This document shows positions 1 to 14,000 of a DNA stretch of 64,000 nucleotides, piece after piece. A program made the translations under genes and the position numbers. Under the pieces are notes generated by a model that did not search any database, had not been told where the DNA came from, and worked only from the letters and a program-made list of their open reading frames with translations. Source of the DNA: Liolophura sinensis (Eukaryota > Mollusca > Polyplacophora > Chitonida > Chitonidae); contig NC_088295.1 in assembly GCF_032854445.1 (NCBI RefSeq), positions 10,095,385 through 10,159,384 on the forward strand, given 5' to 3'. Positions within the stretch are counted from its first letter, which is position 1. Each line of letters starts with the position of its first letter.

Positions 1-918
1 CATTAATCAGTCAGCCTAATACTGGTTGTAATTACTCTTCAAGATGTGCCATTAAAATGAAATAAAAAATGTTGGAAGTAGTCTGATAGGAGTTTAATGT
101 AAATAATTTGGTTTCAAATTTGGCATTTGTACCGGCGTATCCAACCACCAGTTGATAGACTTCGAAAGGCATCCCAAAAAAAGGACAATCTTCTGTTTGA
201 ATGTTAAAGTTAGACCAAATCGCTATGGTGTCACGAGCTTAGTGATTCTAGTGCTTGTAACATTAAAATACCTTTTGAAGGTATCAGAGGAGTATTAACA
301 TTGTTCTTGTTTTCTGTGGCAAATTGTTTGACTATATAAACAGAGTATTATCAATAAGACTACTCTGAGTAGAACAGATCATGTGACCGTCGTAAGGGAG
401 AAGACGTTTTGGCTTACTGATGGGCAACCCTGTAATTCACCAGTCGCATCCATATGCTGCATACCGATATGCCAGGATTGGTAATGTATTTGTGCTGTAT
501 GGCGTATCTATATAAATTTAGAATGCACCTATGTAATTCTTTTCAATAACAATACATCAATTGATTTTACAGTTTGTTTGCTCAGTTGTACAAAATGGCA
601 GGCATCCCTGACAAGAAGTCAGGACGCTCCAACAAATATTATCGTTTGTGCACTACCAAGGGATCTCAAGGTAACCCCAGCTATCCCAGACAAACCCTCC
701 ACGCGATATGCTCTGAAACACGAATATGCAAAAAAAGAAAAAAAAATCCGCGGTCCCGAGACTATGTCAAAGTTTCGCAATGTATAATTATTTTTAAAAA
801 AAAAACTGTCTATTGGAATTAGTGTCTGCCGTGCTGGCAGTCGAGGCTTGCGGTTCAGTGGGTCGGTTAACAACATGGATCTACCACCGAAAATGGCAAC
901 AAATGGTATGATAGTAAT
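1..918. other. Non-coding, no feature recognised
   Basis: Mixed AT-rich DNA. Short open frames near 574-822 lack homology that I recognise. Nothing else visible. Confidence 0.5.
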
Positions 919-1870
919 ACTGATATGATGATGACACACACTGACATGACGATGACTTACACTGAAACGATGATGGAGCACATTGACATGATGACACACA
1001 CTGACATGATGATGACTCACACTGACAGGATGATGACTCACACTGAAATGATGATGAGCACACTGACATGATGACACACTCTGACATGATGATGACACAC
1101 ACTGACACGATGATGGAGCACATTGACATGATGATGACACACATTGACATGATGATGGCACACATAGACATGATGATGCAGCACATTGACATGATGATGA
1201 CACGTAGACATGATGATGACACACACTGAAATGATGATAAGCACTCTGACATGCTGATGATAAACACTGACATGATGACACACAGAGACATGATGATGAC
1301 ACACAGACATGATGATGACACACTCACATAATGATGACGCACACTGACATGATGATGACATACACTGACATGATGATGGCACACACTGATATGACGATGA
1401 CACACACTGATATGACGATGACACACACTGACATGATGATGACGCACATAGACATGATGATGGAGCACACTGACATGATGATGACGCACATAGACATGAT
1501 GATGACACACACTGACATGATGATGACACACAAAGGTATGATGACGACTACAACTAATGACGTGATGATAATACACATGGGAATCATGGTACCACACCCT
1601 TACATGATGATGATACACAAAGGCATGATGACGACTACAACTAATGACGTGATGATAATACATATGGGCATCATGATACCACACCCTTACATGATGATGA
1701 CACACAAAGGCATGATGACGACTACAACTAATGACGTGATGATAATACATATGGGCATCATGGTACCACACCCTTACATGATGATGACACACAAAGGCAT
1801 GATGACGACTACAACTAATGACGTGATGATAATACATATGGGCATCATGGTACCACACCCTTACATGATC
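919..1870. repeat. Two-level minisatellite (21-bp, then 87-bp units)
   Basis: 919 to about 1530: diverged units of about 21 bp around ACTGACATGATGATGACACA. From 1531: 87-bp units, with CAAAGG starts at 1531, 1618, 1705 and 1792, each combining the short motif with ACTACAACTAATGACGTGAT and ATGGGCATCATGGTACCACA. Both periods are multiples of 3, which keeps long frames open on both strands without coding. Confidence 0.95.
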
Positions 1871-3629
1871 GTATACATGAAATCCTATTTCATAAATTCA
1901 CAAAAACTTCTGTACACTTTTATGGCAGTACACTTACATTTTCTTCAGAAAACAAGCACAGAGTGTCCATTATACTAAGATGAAGCAACAGAGTGGTTAG
2001 CGATTAGACACTGTCAATAGACTTCTTAAGAAGCCTTCAGCCTTACCACACTTCCGTCTGATACTCTAGATCAAGTCGATTGGAGTCCGGATAATCAACT
2101 GATAACTGTCAAAGACAGGACTTCCTTTACTTTATTTACAAGAAATTGTCAGTTTATTGAGCAAATCATTAATGCAAATAGTCGCTCCTTCAACAGTAAA
2201 GACGTAAGCACTTCGATTAATGCTTTCAGAGAAACTTGTGCGGTTCGCTGTGACCGCCATCCTTAGCTCCGCCAGAGCAAACAATTAAATATGATTAATA
2301 ACCAACGGTATTGGAAGAATTTAGAATTCGTCAATTATCCGGCCAGTCTGATGACACACAGTTAATTTTACACCAGAGTTCCGTTACTTAAGTCAGTTTT
2401 AATCATTAGTCCCTTACCATAGGGAGACTGGATATTTGCAAACTCTACCGCGTCTGAGAATACCAAATGGCCTCGAAGTTACAATGGACGTGTGGCGACA
2501 TTTGCTGCATGGGTAAATACGTTTATAAACAGCAGAAGACAGCACACTTCGATTAAAATTTCCAGAACTTTATACAATAAATTCTTTATATTATATGTTT
2601 CATGCAATATATTTATTTATTTAGTTAATCAGGTATTTGTTTCCATGTATTCCTTTATTTCTTTTTTAATTTAATTGCGATGTAACGAAAGATTCAAGAA
2701 TTATTCCCAAAGGGTAGCGTAAGTCTTATGGGTGTGTGTGGGGGAGGGGTGAGGGTGGGGGAGTGGGATAAAGGCACTGTTAGTTACGGAATACGTTTTA
2801 CCATGAGAGAGTTATCATTATGGGCAGCTAAGCACATTAGAATAGGGACGCCGTGATGGGTATCCAGAGGTTTTAACTCAATCCGAGCGCGGAGAGAAGA
2901 ATGGAACAAGGGTTACATCTCAGAGTGGGATAAAAGAGACACATGGAGCACGGACAATTACTCCTACTTCTCTGCACTTTACCGATAAAAAGCTTGAAGA
3001 ATGGCTGGAATCAACGTTAAAAGCAAAGCATGCTTCCAATCATCCACCCATACAAATGTAAGTTATATACCAAAATCTCCATGCTTAAGCCTTCCTTTTT
3101 TTGCTGATCATCAGCGGTGTCTAATTTTTTATCCGTTTTCTCTTTCGCCTTTTTTTTCTAATTCTATTCGGATTTGTTGTAGTTCAGTTAACCATGTAAT
3201 GGATCAGGGTGCTTTTTAAAGACAACACAGTGGTATGCGAGGATTAATCCGATGAGCAGTCTAAGCTCGCCTTCATCAGGGTTCGTAAGCCGGGGTCTCT
3301 ACTATTCAATGTGGAAGCGTTCTTAAATCACACGGCTCAACACCTGATCACTACCACGAGGGCCATTCCTCTCATGTACTTGAAATGGAACTATTGGAGA
3401 AAAGTTATGTGCTAATAGTCTGAATTAGCTTCAAGCACAGATGCATACATAATCCAAGTTATCCGAATTCTAGTCAGTGTGCTAGCGTCATATATATTGT
3501 GTGGTAACGGCATAAAAAGTGTTCTTACGTTATAAATAGGGTGCTTAAGCCCGGTTCATAAGGAATGAATGAATGAATGTTTGCAGTATGAACAATTTCA
3601 AAGTCATGTTTTTTTTTGTTTTTTGTTTT
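1871..3629. other. Non-coding, no feature recognised
   Basis: Unique-looking DNA with short GT-rich and T-rich stretches (for example a G-rich run near 2730-2765). No gene or known repeat recognised. Confidence 0.45.
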
Positions 3630-3772
3630 GATGTATGTGTGTATGTATGTATGTATGTATGTATGTATGTATGTATGTGTGTATGTATGTGTGTATGTAT
3701 GTATGTGTGTATGTATGTATGTATGTATGTATGTATGTATGTATGTATGTATGTATGTATGTATGTATGTAT
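3630..3772. repeat. (ATGT)n microsatellite on a SINE tail
   Basis: About 35 copies of the tetranucleotide with a few GTGT variants. It abuts the 3' tail of the SINE on the other strand, so the tract probably expanded from the SINE's terminal short repeat. Confidence 0.9.
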
Positions 3773-4028
3773 GGGATTCTACGTCGTGCTTAACAATTTT
3801 TCGGTAATATGACGACGAGGAGTCATTAGGTGTGTTCTTGTGGCAGGGCCGGTCCATGTCACCAGTGCTGCCGCCACTTCATCATACCAAACACACAGGC
3901 ACGGCACCCCACCCTGTGACATTATACTGACACCTTGTCAACCAGTCATGCGAGGCAGCAACAAGTGCCATTTTTGGTATGACCTGACCCGGGTTTGATC
4001 CCGCGGTCTTCCGATTTCGATTAATGCT
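3773..4028 (-). mobile_element. 5'-truncated SINE with CATATGACTGAAAAATTGTT-type tail
   Basis: On the minus strand: B-box-like GGGATCAAACCCGGGTCA, body, then TCGTCATATTACCGAAAAAT, TGTTAAGCACGACGTAGAA and an (ACAT)n tail. The A-box part of the tRNA head is missing. Same family as copies at 8.2 and 53.0 kb. Confidence 0.75.
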
Positions 4029-4335
4029 ATTGTATGTTATATTAGATGACAACACAGCATTTGTAGTCGATCATTCTAGATCAGTGACGTCTAATAAATT
4101 TCCATCAACATCACTGCATTTTTTAGCTAAATTTGTTTAAGCCATGGTGCTAGGGACGTGTAATTTCCTACTATTTATGCATTTAAGTGAACAGTTAGAA
4201 TAAAATCCTGACTGAAGTAAACTGACAAGAGGCCATATTTAATCGGTTATGTGTGACCATTTGCCGGCTTATCACTCTGTCGTCGCTGCTCTAGTTTTTC
4301 TCCCTATGCTGTACGTCTTAATTATATAAACCTGT
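4029..4335 (+). repeat. 353-bp repeat family, copy 1
   Basis: Shares GATGACAACACAGCATTT, GAACAGTTAGAATAAA and CTGTCGTCGCTGCTCTAG with copies at 26.4, 27.5, 27.8 and 29.1 kb. No open frame of note. Confidence 0.8.
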
Positions 4336-7300
4336 GCGGTGTGGCTCTTTTAAGATGTTGGTATCTCCCAGACGTGGAAAGGAGCAAATAATTTCTGTAT
4401 GTCAGCACAGAGTGTTCGATTTAACCAAACGGACACGATGCGCATGTTCCTATTCCACCAATGGGCAACACGGATAGGTCACAGGGGGCACCGAAATGTT
4501 TTACGCAGATTACATTGTCTCTATCCAAATCTTTCAGTCGAGAAATGATAGTGATTTAGAATGAGCCATCAAATATAACAAACGCTCCACATTCGTGTTA
4601 CATCTACAGTTTACCCCCTCCTCCCATTCTTTTTTTTTTATAATATATAATTTAATACTAAATTATCTCATAATGTGAGTGGTTGAGTTTTATAATGAAT
4701 CATTGTTTTACATTCAAATCATAACACTGAGTGATATATGCGTTGCTAGCGAACCATCTCAAGTCTACAATTACAATGATTAATGTACTCGGCAAATATT
4801 CGCTCGACCAGCTTTTTGCTAATGATCCTTGATCCGTTCGGAGACGTTCTTCTAAGTCATTTAACTGTCACAATACTTAGGTGTAATTTTGTCTCATGCA
4901 ATATTCTCGACGCAGACCTTTCATCCATCAAGCGTTTTTCTACAGGAATCTCTGACTGCTAAGCATGTTAAATCACAGTAAAACCGTGTTTCCATCAGTA
5001 ACTGTGACAAGTATGGCGTCCCACAAACAAAAAGCTGGAAAACACATCTAGATCTCTACCTTCAAAAGAAGTTTAGGAAGATTTGAGGATCCTAAATTGA
5101 GATGTAATTCGAAATTGGAAACAAAATGAATGGCGCTTTAAAGAATTGATTGTAAAAATGTTTTAAATATCTGACTTGTGGATCGCGAAAAAGAATCACG
5201 GAGAGTAATTTTAAACACACTGGAACCTCTAACCACATACTGCGTTAGCCGTATTTGATTTCTCGTTGGGATCTTTGTTTAACGCACAGGAGAACACCGT
5301 TCAAGGCAACAAACCACCAATTCAGTAAATGTCTATAGAACAGCCAAAAAACCAAAAACAGCCGTGTTTACAATTATATATCACCAAAGGTCCTATTAAT
5401 AATTATGTATGATTTATTTTCTTATATTTATATTGGCGTATAACAAATATAATAACATAATAATAGTTAATATCTTGTCATGTTTTCCTATTTGGTGGCA
5501 CAGTGACGCGCCGGTGGCTTAGTAAAAGCGTTCCTCTAACCACAGTCCATCGACCACAGACCAATAAAGTCACAGTCTCGAAAACAGCTTTAAGTCAGGA
5601 GTTTTGAGGGTGGTGGTTGACTTCCAACATCCGGGTTTCCTCTACCCATGACTTTTAAATGGCCATTGCCAGCCTGTCTCATTCAGTTGTTAGTGTGTCC
5701 TGGTACAGACGTGGATGCCTTAGAACTCAGCTCAGCATAGCAACTGAATCCATTTGTGGCTCATAATCCGACGTCCTAGGTATAATGAGACAGGACATTG
5801 CACGGGAACATGCTCACATGTATCTCCGAGGCATGACCAGTTGCTAGACCAATCTGACCATCAAACTTGTACTGAGCAAAGGTAATTGTATACTGCCAGA
5901 CGCTAGCAGCTTGCTTACTGAAATCCGTCAGTGCCCGATGTCATGGCCTCGAGCTAGTACTGTTAATATACAGAAGATCAACATCGTATGTGTTTGTGTG
6001 GCACAGCCACCATGGACTGTAGCGGATGGGATTGCCAATATGCTTGTTGACTACACTCTTATCAGAGGATCAAATTACATCCATGATTTTGATGAAATTT
6101 ACATCGTCAAGAGAAATTGTGGCTTTCCACAATTTCGATAGAAAGTACAATAATGATGTGGCATTGGTTGTTCAATATTAAATCTGTGATCAGTTTTTAA
6201 TTCAGATATCAAACTCCAGAAAATCAAACTTATCCATTTTGAAATTCCAAAAACAGTTTAAGAAATTTCGGTGATGATTTCTGTACTATATAGTACATTC
6301 CCTAAGTACTCCCATGTCTCCAGCAAAAATAATCCGATGTGCTGATCTGAATACTTATAAACTTGGTTAACATATGTTATATCCTTCGTTAACATAGATG
6401 CTATACTTAATAACGTAGGCACAATTATAGCCAAGTTGTTTCAAGGGAAAGTATACGAAAAGACCTTAGATTCTGTTTGTTTCTAATGGTTGATGGAGGA
6501 AGAGAAGAGTCTGATTTTGTTGATGTAAGAGACCAGTCAGACCTGGGGATCGTCACACAGGGCACAGGTAACACTTGATTAACCAAGTGGTAAAAGGAGA
6601 GCACAGACAACCCTAAATAACAGCCTGTGTCTGATGACTTCTTCATTATCTGTAAAGAGGTGCAGTGTCCAGGTAATGCTAGCTTTTATACCGGGAAATC
6701 CAGACTCATGGTGCACGACCACAACTGTTTCTGGGAATGACCCATGAATCCTGTCGTCATACCATTAGAGTTAGCTGCGGAACGTTTACTCTGGTATTTA
6801 GAGAGGGAACTGACCCTCTCGGGGGGAATTGCCCCCTTATAAATTACACCATACAGTTTCCTGTTCCCAGTGATACACGATAAGAAAGGCCGTCGGCTGT
6901 GGTGTACACACCATTGATTCCAAATTGGTTAGTGGCTATGACACAGTCATGTTTTAGAATTATGTCTCCCTTAAGAAGAGATACGGCTTATAAAAATACT
7001 ATTTGCCGTCATTGGAGAGTTTTGCTCATACATAGGAAGAGCTTTATTTCACATGGATAGAAAGATACAATTAAGATACTTCAAGATTCTATGGATTTCT
7101 CGAACACCAATATATAGAGCCTTCAGTTATGGTCATGTTTGCGCATCTCTCAATCGAACAGTGACCTAGAAGTTGGGAGAATGCTGGAAAATGAGACAGT
7201 CTGTAGAAGAGGGTCTTGTCAGATATGTCAATAATCCAACCGTGCGTTGGTGTTCGGTCAGTATTTGCCGAGAGAGACAGTTGGCCGATTTATATTAATG

Positions 7301-8174
7301 TCTCAAGTACAAGCCATTATTTCACAAGTCGTATTTGTCTCCCACTGAGTCGTCAGAACTTGTGACGCGTGATGCAGTTTGAGGTTATAGTCTGTTCTAC
7401 ATTTTCAGTGAAAAGAAGGCACATTTAATGCATGCTAAACTCTGTAATACAAGCAATAAAGTGAGCTAATAATTCAGGGACAGGGAATCTTGTCCCAAGA
7501 CAATTGTTCTACTAAAGTCGTTTATGACGTGTTGCATGAAGTCCACTGACGTTAACTTGGCCTTCCATCAATATGACATACTCTTTAGCTCGCTCTATGT
7601 TTAAACAACCTTGGCACCAATTGTGGAAAAGCTCGTCGAATACTTGCCAAAAGCCAGAAGTTTTCTATGGGCACTCCCAATTCATCTACCCATGAAAATG
7701 ACCACTGTCGTATCAGTATGTATGTATTTTATTTAAAGTCTACATAGGCCTACATGATTTTTCACTTTAGTACTGTTTCATTACCATTTTTAGGCTGGAA
7801 GAATCAAAAGGAAATAATCGAAAGAGACAACAAATATTTGAAGAAAAAAGCTGCATAAACAGAAACTAAACAGATCACAGAAGAAAACATTCGTGATTTT
7901 AAAAAAATTTTAATTGTTTTTCTTTTTTGATACGAATGAACACAGAAATCAAAGCCAAAGTTTGTTGAAACTATGTGTTATATCAATCATGCGTGTACAG
8001 GTTTCCTGAGAACGGTATCAGTTGGACTACCAAGCTATAGAAGTAAATTAAATCTCAAACTTAAGTCCCAAAGAATAATCCGGGGCAAATTCAAAATGGA
8101 TGACGTATGTTCAAAAAATCTATTTGATACCATACCTATCAGCCAATATGTCCGAGATGAGAAATGATCCACCC
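4336..8174. other. Non-coding, little recognised
   Basis: AT-rich unique DNA. A weak tRNA-head-like stretch (GCGCCGGTGGCTTAGTAAAA) at about 5509-5530 may be a decayed SINE. Small open frames at 5911-6141 and 6425-6646 show no family that I recognise. Confidence 0.4.
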
Positions 8175-8177
8175 AGA

Positions 8178-8490
8178 CAACCGACCCCGATGGCTCAGTT
8201 AATAGAGCGTCCGCTTCGGGGGCGGTAGATCCAGAGCCAATCCTAAGTCGTGTTACACACTCGTTTGGCGTTCAGTATTAAGGGAATTGGGCAACGACTG
8301 GTTGAGCCGTATCGGTATAACGGCTCGGGGCGGCTTACTTGCATTCGGTGAAGTAGAACTAGATAAAAGAGCGGCGGAAACCCGTCCTGCAACATTACAT
8401 GCACTCTAAGAACTCCTTCACCGTCATATGACTGAAAAATTGTTAAGCACGGCGTTAAACCATAAGCACTCACTCCATAGCAGACATGCC
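8178..8490 (+). mobile_element. tRNA-derived SINE, near full length
   Basis: Head GACCCCGATGGCTCAGTTAA and TAGAGCGTCCGCTTCGGG resemble A-box and anticodon-arm sequence. Body, then 3' end CGTCATATGACTGAAAAATT, GTTAAGCACGGCGTTAAAC and short CACT repeats. Confidence 0.85.
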
Positions 8491-8865
8491 TTACTCTAAC
8501 CATGACATATACTCCAATAAAATAAACGATGACCTAGCGAGCCGCAGACCTAGTGCTGGAGGCTCTTTATCGTAAGCAGGACAATCGGATTCAACCCCAA
8601 GTTACATCTTTACATCGGCTATCTAAATCTTTACCGACACTCAGTATGAATATGGCGACAATAAGACTGTCCTTCTACAGAGAGACACTGTCATCAACAC
8701 GAGGGAAATATTATTGAAAGCTATGTAACCCTCAAGAAAACAAACAGACATAGCAAATCATACAACAACGAATACATAGCCAATAAAGTTTCCTTAAGTC
8801 TCATTTTACAAACAGAGATTGTTACGGTTTGCAAATCGTGAAAAAATTTTGTTTGTTTATTAATT

Positions 8866-9123
8866 TTTTTTTGATTGGTGTTTTACGCCTTACTCAAGAA
8901 TAATTCACTTATACGACGGCGGCCGGCATTATGGTGGGTGGAAACCGGGCACAGCCCGGGGAAACCCAAGACCATCCGCAGGTTCCTGACAGACCTTCCC
9001 ACGTACGACCGGAGAGGAAGCCAGCATGAACTGGACTTGATCTCACAGCGACCGCATTGGTGAGAGACTCCTGGGTCATTACGCTGCGCTAGCGCGCGAA
9101 CCAACTGATCCACGGAGGCACCC
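8866..9123 (-). mobile_element. tRNA-derived SINE, near full length
   Basis: Tail first on the plus strand (TTGATTGGTGTTTTACGCCT, CTCAAGAATAATTCACTTAT), body with CATTATGGTGGGTGGAAACC, head end AGCGCGCGAACCAACTGATC. The internal palindromic core GGGCACAGCCCGGGG is well kept. Confidence 0.9.
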
Positions 9124-10970
9124 GTTGTTTATTGAAGTAACTGTGTTTCCAACACAACACTGGACTTGGCTAATGTAACTCATTTGTCTTCATTCTACGG
9201 TATGGCAAGGGGTTTTATGAAAGTAAAGGAAGTAATGTGCTACTGTATGGCTCTTCCTTTTGACTAACTGTAACGGAGATAAAATTGGTGCCACGTCGCA
9301 CAATCCATGGCCGAATGGGGTCAAACCCATCTAAGACCAGCTGTGCTGTTTCCGAGGAGCACCCTGTCGATCAAACCTTTATTTATACAAAAAGTCCCAA
9401 GTAACGAAAGCTTTCCAATCCACCCAACACAGAAAAGTTTGATTATCAAAGCAGCATAACAATAAAGAGATACTATACATTGTGCAGCCTTAATATGTTA
9501 AGTGTACAACATAAATATTGCCTATTTTCAACCACTCGAGGTAAATTGTAATTACAGAGTTTTTATAGACAACAGGCCACAAGTGATTTTGACAAAGACA
9601 TTTAATTCAAGATACGCTTTAGAGACCTCAAATTGTCGGTTCAAGTCACATTTGCAGCAATATATTTGCTGTTCTTTGATTTGTTCTTGTCGCGGATCAC
9701 TTGTATTCGATTACTATGACTGCAGACAGGACATACTTTGACTACGCAGCCGTATTTGGTTAGCACCTTTCCTTAAGTGCAATCAAACTTATCCACTTTC
9801 AGTTTTGACTTATGTTTGAAAACTTTTAGAATTGTTCGTCTTTGTAAATGTTACTGCCTATTGCGATGCTCGCGGAATTTGCTAAGATGTTCGTGATGCC
9901 GTTATATACTGGTGGATGTACAGGCGTTCTGGACACAAAGGAAGGCTAACCATCATCAGATTTGAATATTATGATGAGTATGTTGACCATCTCTGATAAT
10001 GGCATGCTGTGGAGAATTACATCAAGAGTTTCCGAGGTGAGTTGGACAGGTGATTTTCAATTTACTGTGTTTCCCAACGTCACCCCAAGGTACCGGAACA
10101 GCCCCGGGAGGCGCACCGCATGATCAGTGTTTGTTAAAGTTCACAGACCTGCGCCAATTACCAGTCCATCTCCTCGTAAACCTTTATGCAATAAATATGC
10201 CCTCCATGAAGCCATCCCAATTTGCTGAAAAGGACTTGTATATACAACGTGTTAATGCCATTAAGTCCTTACCGTGAAGTAAATTCTGTGTTAAGATTTG
10301 TGTTTGATAAACAGTTAGGCCAATTTCTAAACTATGTTTGATGACACCTGCTCCAGCAAATCGGTTTTGATTGCAAGAGTTCCTTTTGAAACGCCCCAAC
10401 CGCTTTTGGCAAGATACGGGGTAGTACTGAAGAATAGCAAATGTACAAGTTTAAAGAGCAAGAAATGAAGGGCACGGAAAGCCTTTGGCGAATTTTGGAT
10501 CTGTAATGGAAAAAGGTTGTTCCAAAGAAGGTTGATCCTATACTCGCACTGTCGTTCCCAGGGGTCTACTCAGTGACAAAACACATCACGGAGCTAAAAA
10601 CACACATAAGTGCTAAAATCACAGCCGTTAGAAACAACTGGCAGCTGGGGTTCTTACAAAAACTGGATTTTGGAGTCGCAACCGAGGACGTAAGCAGGAG
10701 TTTCGATTGCTTGCAAAACAGGGACTTGGCCTGTAGTCTTTGTAGATCTACAAGCTTGATTGAGTGAACTCAAACTATTTGTCAGCGGAAACCAACGAGG
10801 TCAGCCTTAAACTGTTACACTCTGATGTGTTAAAAGCCTGCCTTATGATGTGGGTTTTTACCATGTTAACCTTAGAACAAGCACATAAATGTGGATTTAC
10901 GCTCCCCGAAGCTACGAGGAAGGATGGTGCCATTAAATTAAGATTGCTGACCTTTAAAATATGTTTTCGA
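9124..10970. other. Non-coding, no feature recognised
   Basis: Short frames at 9502-9741, 10050-10277 and 10573-10767 have no recognisable homology and no convincing codon pattern. Confidence 0.4.
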
Positions 10971-11046
10971 TACCAATGATAGCTTTGCCTCAATCCACAG
11001 TCTTGTATATACCAATGATAGCTTTGCCTCAATCCACAATCTTGTA
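10971..11046. repeat. Two-copy tandem repeat
   Basis: ACCAATGATAGCTTTGCCTC with following CAATCCACAGTCTTGTAT occurs twice in direct tandem, about 39 bp apart. Confidence 0.85.
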
Positions 11047-14000
11047 TTTCTTTACCCATCAAGGACAACAGTTTTAACATACAATAAAATGTACCATGTC
11101 ATTGTAATGTAAATAACCATATGTGTTAACGTCTTACATTTAAAATGTACTGAGTGTATTTACATTTATAAGATATATTTAAGGTTAGAAACAATGTATT
11201 GTACGCAATAGGAACGAATGCAAGAAGGAAACTTTCAGTGCCCTTGAGGTATATATAGTCAGCGACATCCAGCAAATCTTTAACAATCTTATTGGAGCAC
11301 TGTGGATGGAGTCATACTCCTGTCAGTATACTGAATACTGCGTTATACAGACTATTGCAAGTTTCTGTGTACGGCTTCAGCATTCTCCGTGGTTGTATCC
11401 ATGATGAATCGTCATGACATATTAAAACCTACCCGTAGGGATGTCATATTTTTGTGTATGTGTGTGTGTATATCCTCATCGTTATTTTGGAAAATGACTT
11501 TGACATCTGTATTCACGCAGGGGATAAATTATTCATGTCTCTACGCTTTCAGTTCACACATTTCCACCATGTCAAACTGTGTGAACACTAAAGGAAAGAG
11601 GACACTTGTCAGTGGCTTACTGTCGCTGTGGCCCCCATCACTAACCGCTGAAGAGGTGTTTTAAGTGATGAGGCGGACGCCTGGACAGAAAAATTGTAAA
11701 TAAATTATATCTTCGTTGAAACACCAGTCTTTGTTTGCTTGCGCGGTTTTTAAGAAGGCGCTATATAAATGTTATTTTCTCAATGTCTGGGTCTGTATAA
11801 TTAATAATCTAGTCTCATTTGTGGATGATTTCAAATTATGTCAATTGACTTCATCACGAGATTTACACTGCTCCTCATTCGCAGATTAACCAGGCATAGT
11901 TTATCTCACTGTTTCCATTCCATTTATGATGATTTAATAAGTGACTTACCAAGATCTCAATAACTTTTTATTTGGAATCATTTTGGGATACAGACACCGA
12001 CTGTGTTACTTGAAGAACTGAGGAAGCAAAGGGAATGTAAATCAAACATTACAAGGTTTGGCTGTCAGAACAGCTGGTGTAAATCTTGGCTGAGGATTAG
12101 ATCTGTGAACAATGGGGATTGTAGCCAGACAGTAATGATGCCCTAGCTTTCTGCTGTCGACATCTCACGGCCTTATGGACGTAATGGCGTCGGCAATTAG
12201 CGTAAATGGACGTCTTAATTGAGGGATGTAGAAAGGTGACGATGAATGACCACCCGCTGTTTCACCTCGGCATTGCACCTGGGAAAATAAAACACCCAAT
12301 GAAAAAAATACTCCAGGTTGTCTGTCACTTATTTAATTAATTCTGACTATGGGACACATTAAGTTGATGTTTTCTCCTGACATCGGGAAGTTTTCTCAGT
12401 TAAGATAAAGCTTGGCTCCATCAGAGACCGAGTCAACAAGCAATGCTGTACTCTAACACAAGTGTACGAGTCAATTGGGAATACAAGGCGCGGCCAAATC
12501 GTCTACTTATTTATCCTACTTCCTCGACATGCTTCACCTAGGTGCTCTAATTTGACTTTTCCAATCGATTTGACACTTTCTTGCTTAACTAATTCCAAAA
12601 GGTGTCGGCATGAAGGGCTTCCCGAATGTTTTTGGTCTTCTTCTGAACACGTTGTAACACCTATGCTACTTTGCAAGAATAATATGGCAGCAAATACGTA
12701 TTAAGTGTATTTACCATCTTGATGTTACATAGATAGGAACTATATTCCCTCAACTATCTGTATTAGCATGAGAAACGCAAAAAATTCCCAACCCAACCAT
12801 CGTTCAGGCTGAAATAATAAAACAGTTATTCAGACTAACCTTTGGCTTGGGGGTTTCTTTGCTATTTCTATACACACTGCACCATGCAATTACAGTACGA
12901 TACAGTAGGATAAAATGCAGTGCAATATTAACAACACTGTTCGAGACAACACAATATAATACAACAACCAATATTATCATGTCAGCATAATACAATACAC
13001 ATAGCATAGGATATGACACAACAAGAACAAGGCATATTCTTGCAATACCACTTTTCCCCTTTAAAAACAAAGGTATTCTTCGGCGAGTTTTACAGGAAAT
13101 CTCTGTTATTAACCTATTATGTAACTGAGAAGACTTCCACGTGAGACATGTGGCAATTGCATCGTTTCAAACTGATTGCTCTTTCTAGGTAACGTAATTC
13201 ACACACCAACCAAGAAACAGCTCATACAGGTCTACAGTAGTAGGCCCACAGTCTGCTCTAGGCTCAGAACCACTTTTATCACACTAATGGTCATTGCATT
13301 AACCGTTTTAGGTGTATATTTACATCTGTGCTAAAATGACAAGAAACAGGCAATCTATTGTTGTCGTGGGCCTTGATTCTTTCAATTAACACCGCTGTGT
13401 TGCGTTTTGCTTTAGAACAACATGACTAGATGGAACTTCATAATAATGTCAACCCAACCCTCAGCGTTAAGTATGCAGTAAGTGCTACATGTTGTGATGT
13501 AGTCCGTTCTTTAATGAATTCCTTTAGAAGTAGTACTGTCTAGCTATAAATTGTCCATATTTTTATCAGAGAGTTGGCGTCTTTGCATTTTGAATAAATT
13601 GAGAAACAGAGTCATAGAGTTTAACATTATTAAGTAGAAAAAGTATTCTAACTTCATTGAGCAATAATATTGATGTCCAATATGACAATGTGTAAGCTTG
13701 TCGTGTTTACCTGTCACAGATTAAGGTCAAACGTAGTGACCATCAAGTATTTGTTTTTATATCGTGTTTAGTGGATTTGTGTACCCACAAGCAGAAACGT
13801 AGTTTTAAGGTTTTCTCTTTTTTGCCGTTTGTATCTTACACAGAATTGCATTCTATGTATCGATCAACAGAACGGATGTTAGAAAAAGAGTTATTGAAAC
13901 GTACGTGACTTCAACAACACCTGCTCAAACCTGACCCAAACTGAGCATATTTTTTCAAACCAGATTCAAACCACGCTTTTGTAAACCACACCCACGCTAT

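Noticed and set aside
881-1858. Long open frames on both strands (up to 325 codons)
   Set aside because: They are produced by a minisatellite with periods divisible by 3; the peptides are pure repeats of His/Ser/Val or Met/Thr with no domain.
3525-3857. Frames encoding Tyr-Val-Cys or His-Thr repeats
   Set aside because: Translation of the (ATGT)n microsatellite.
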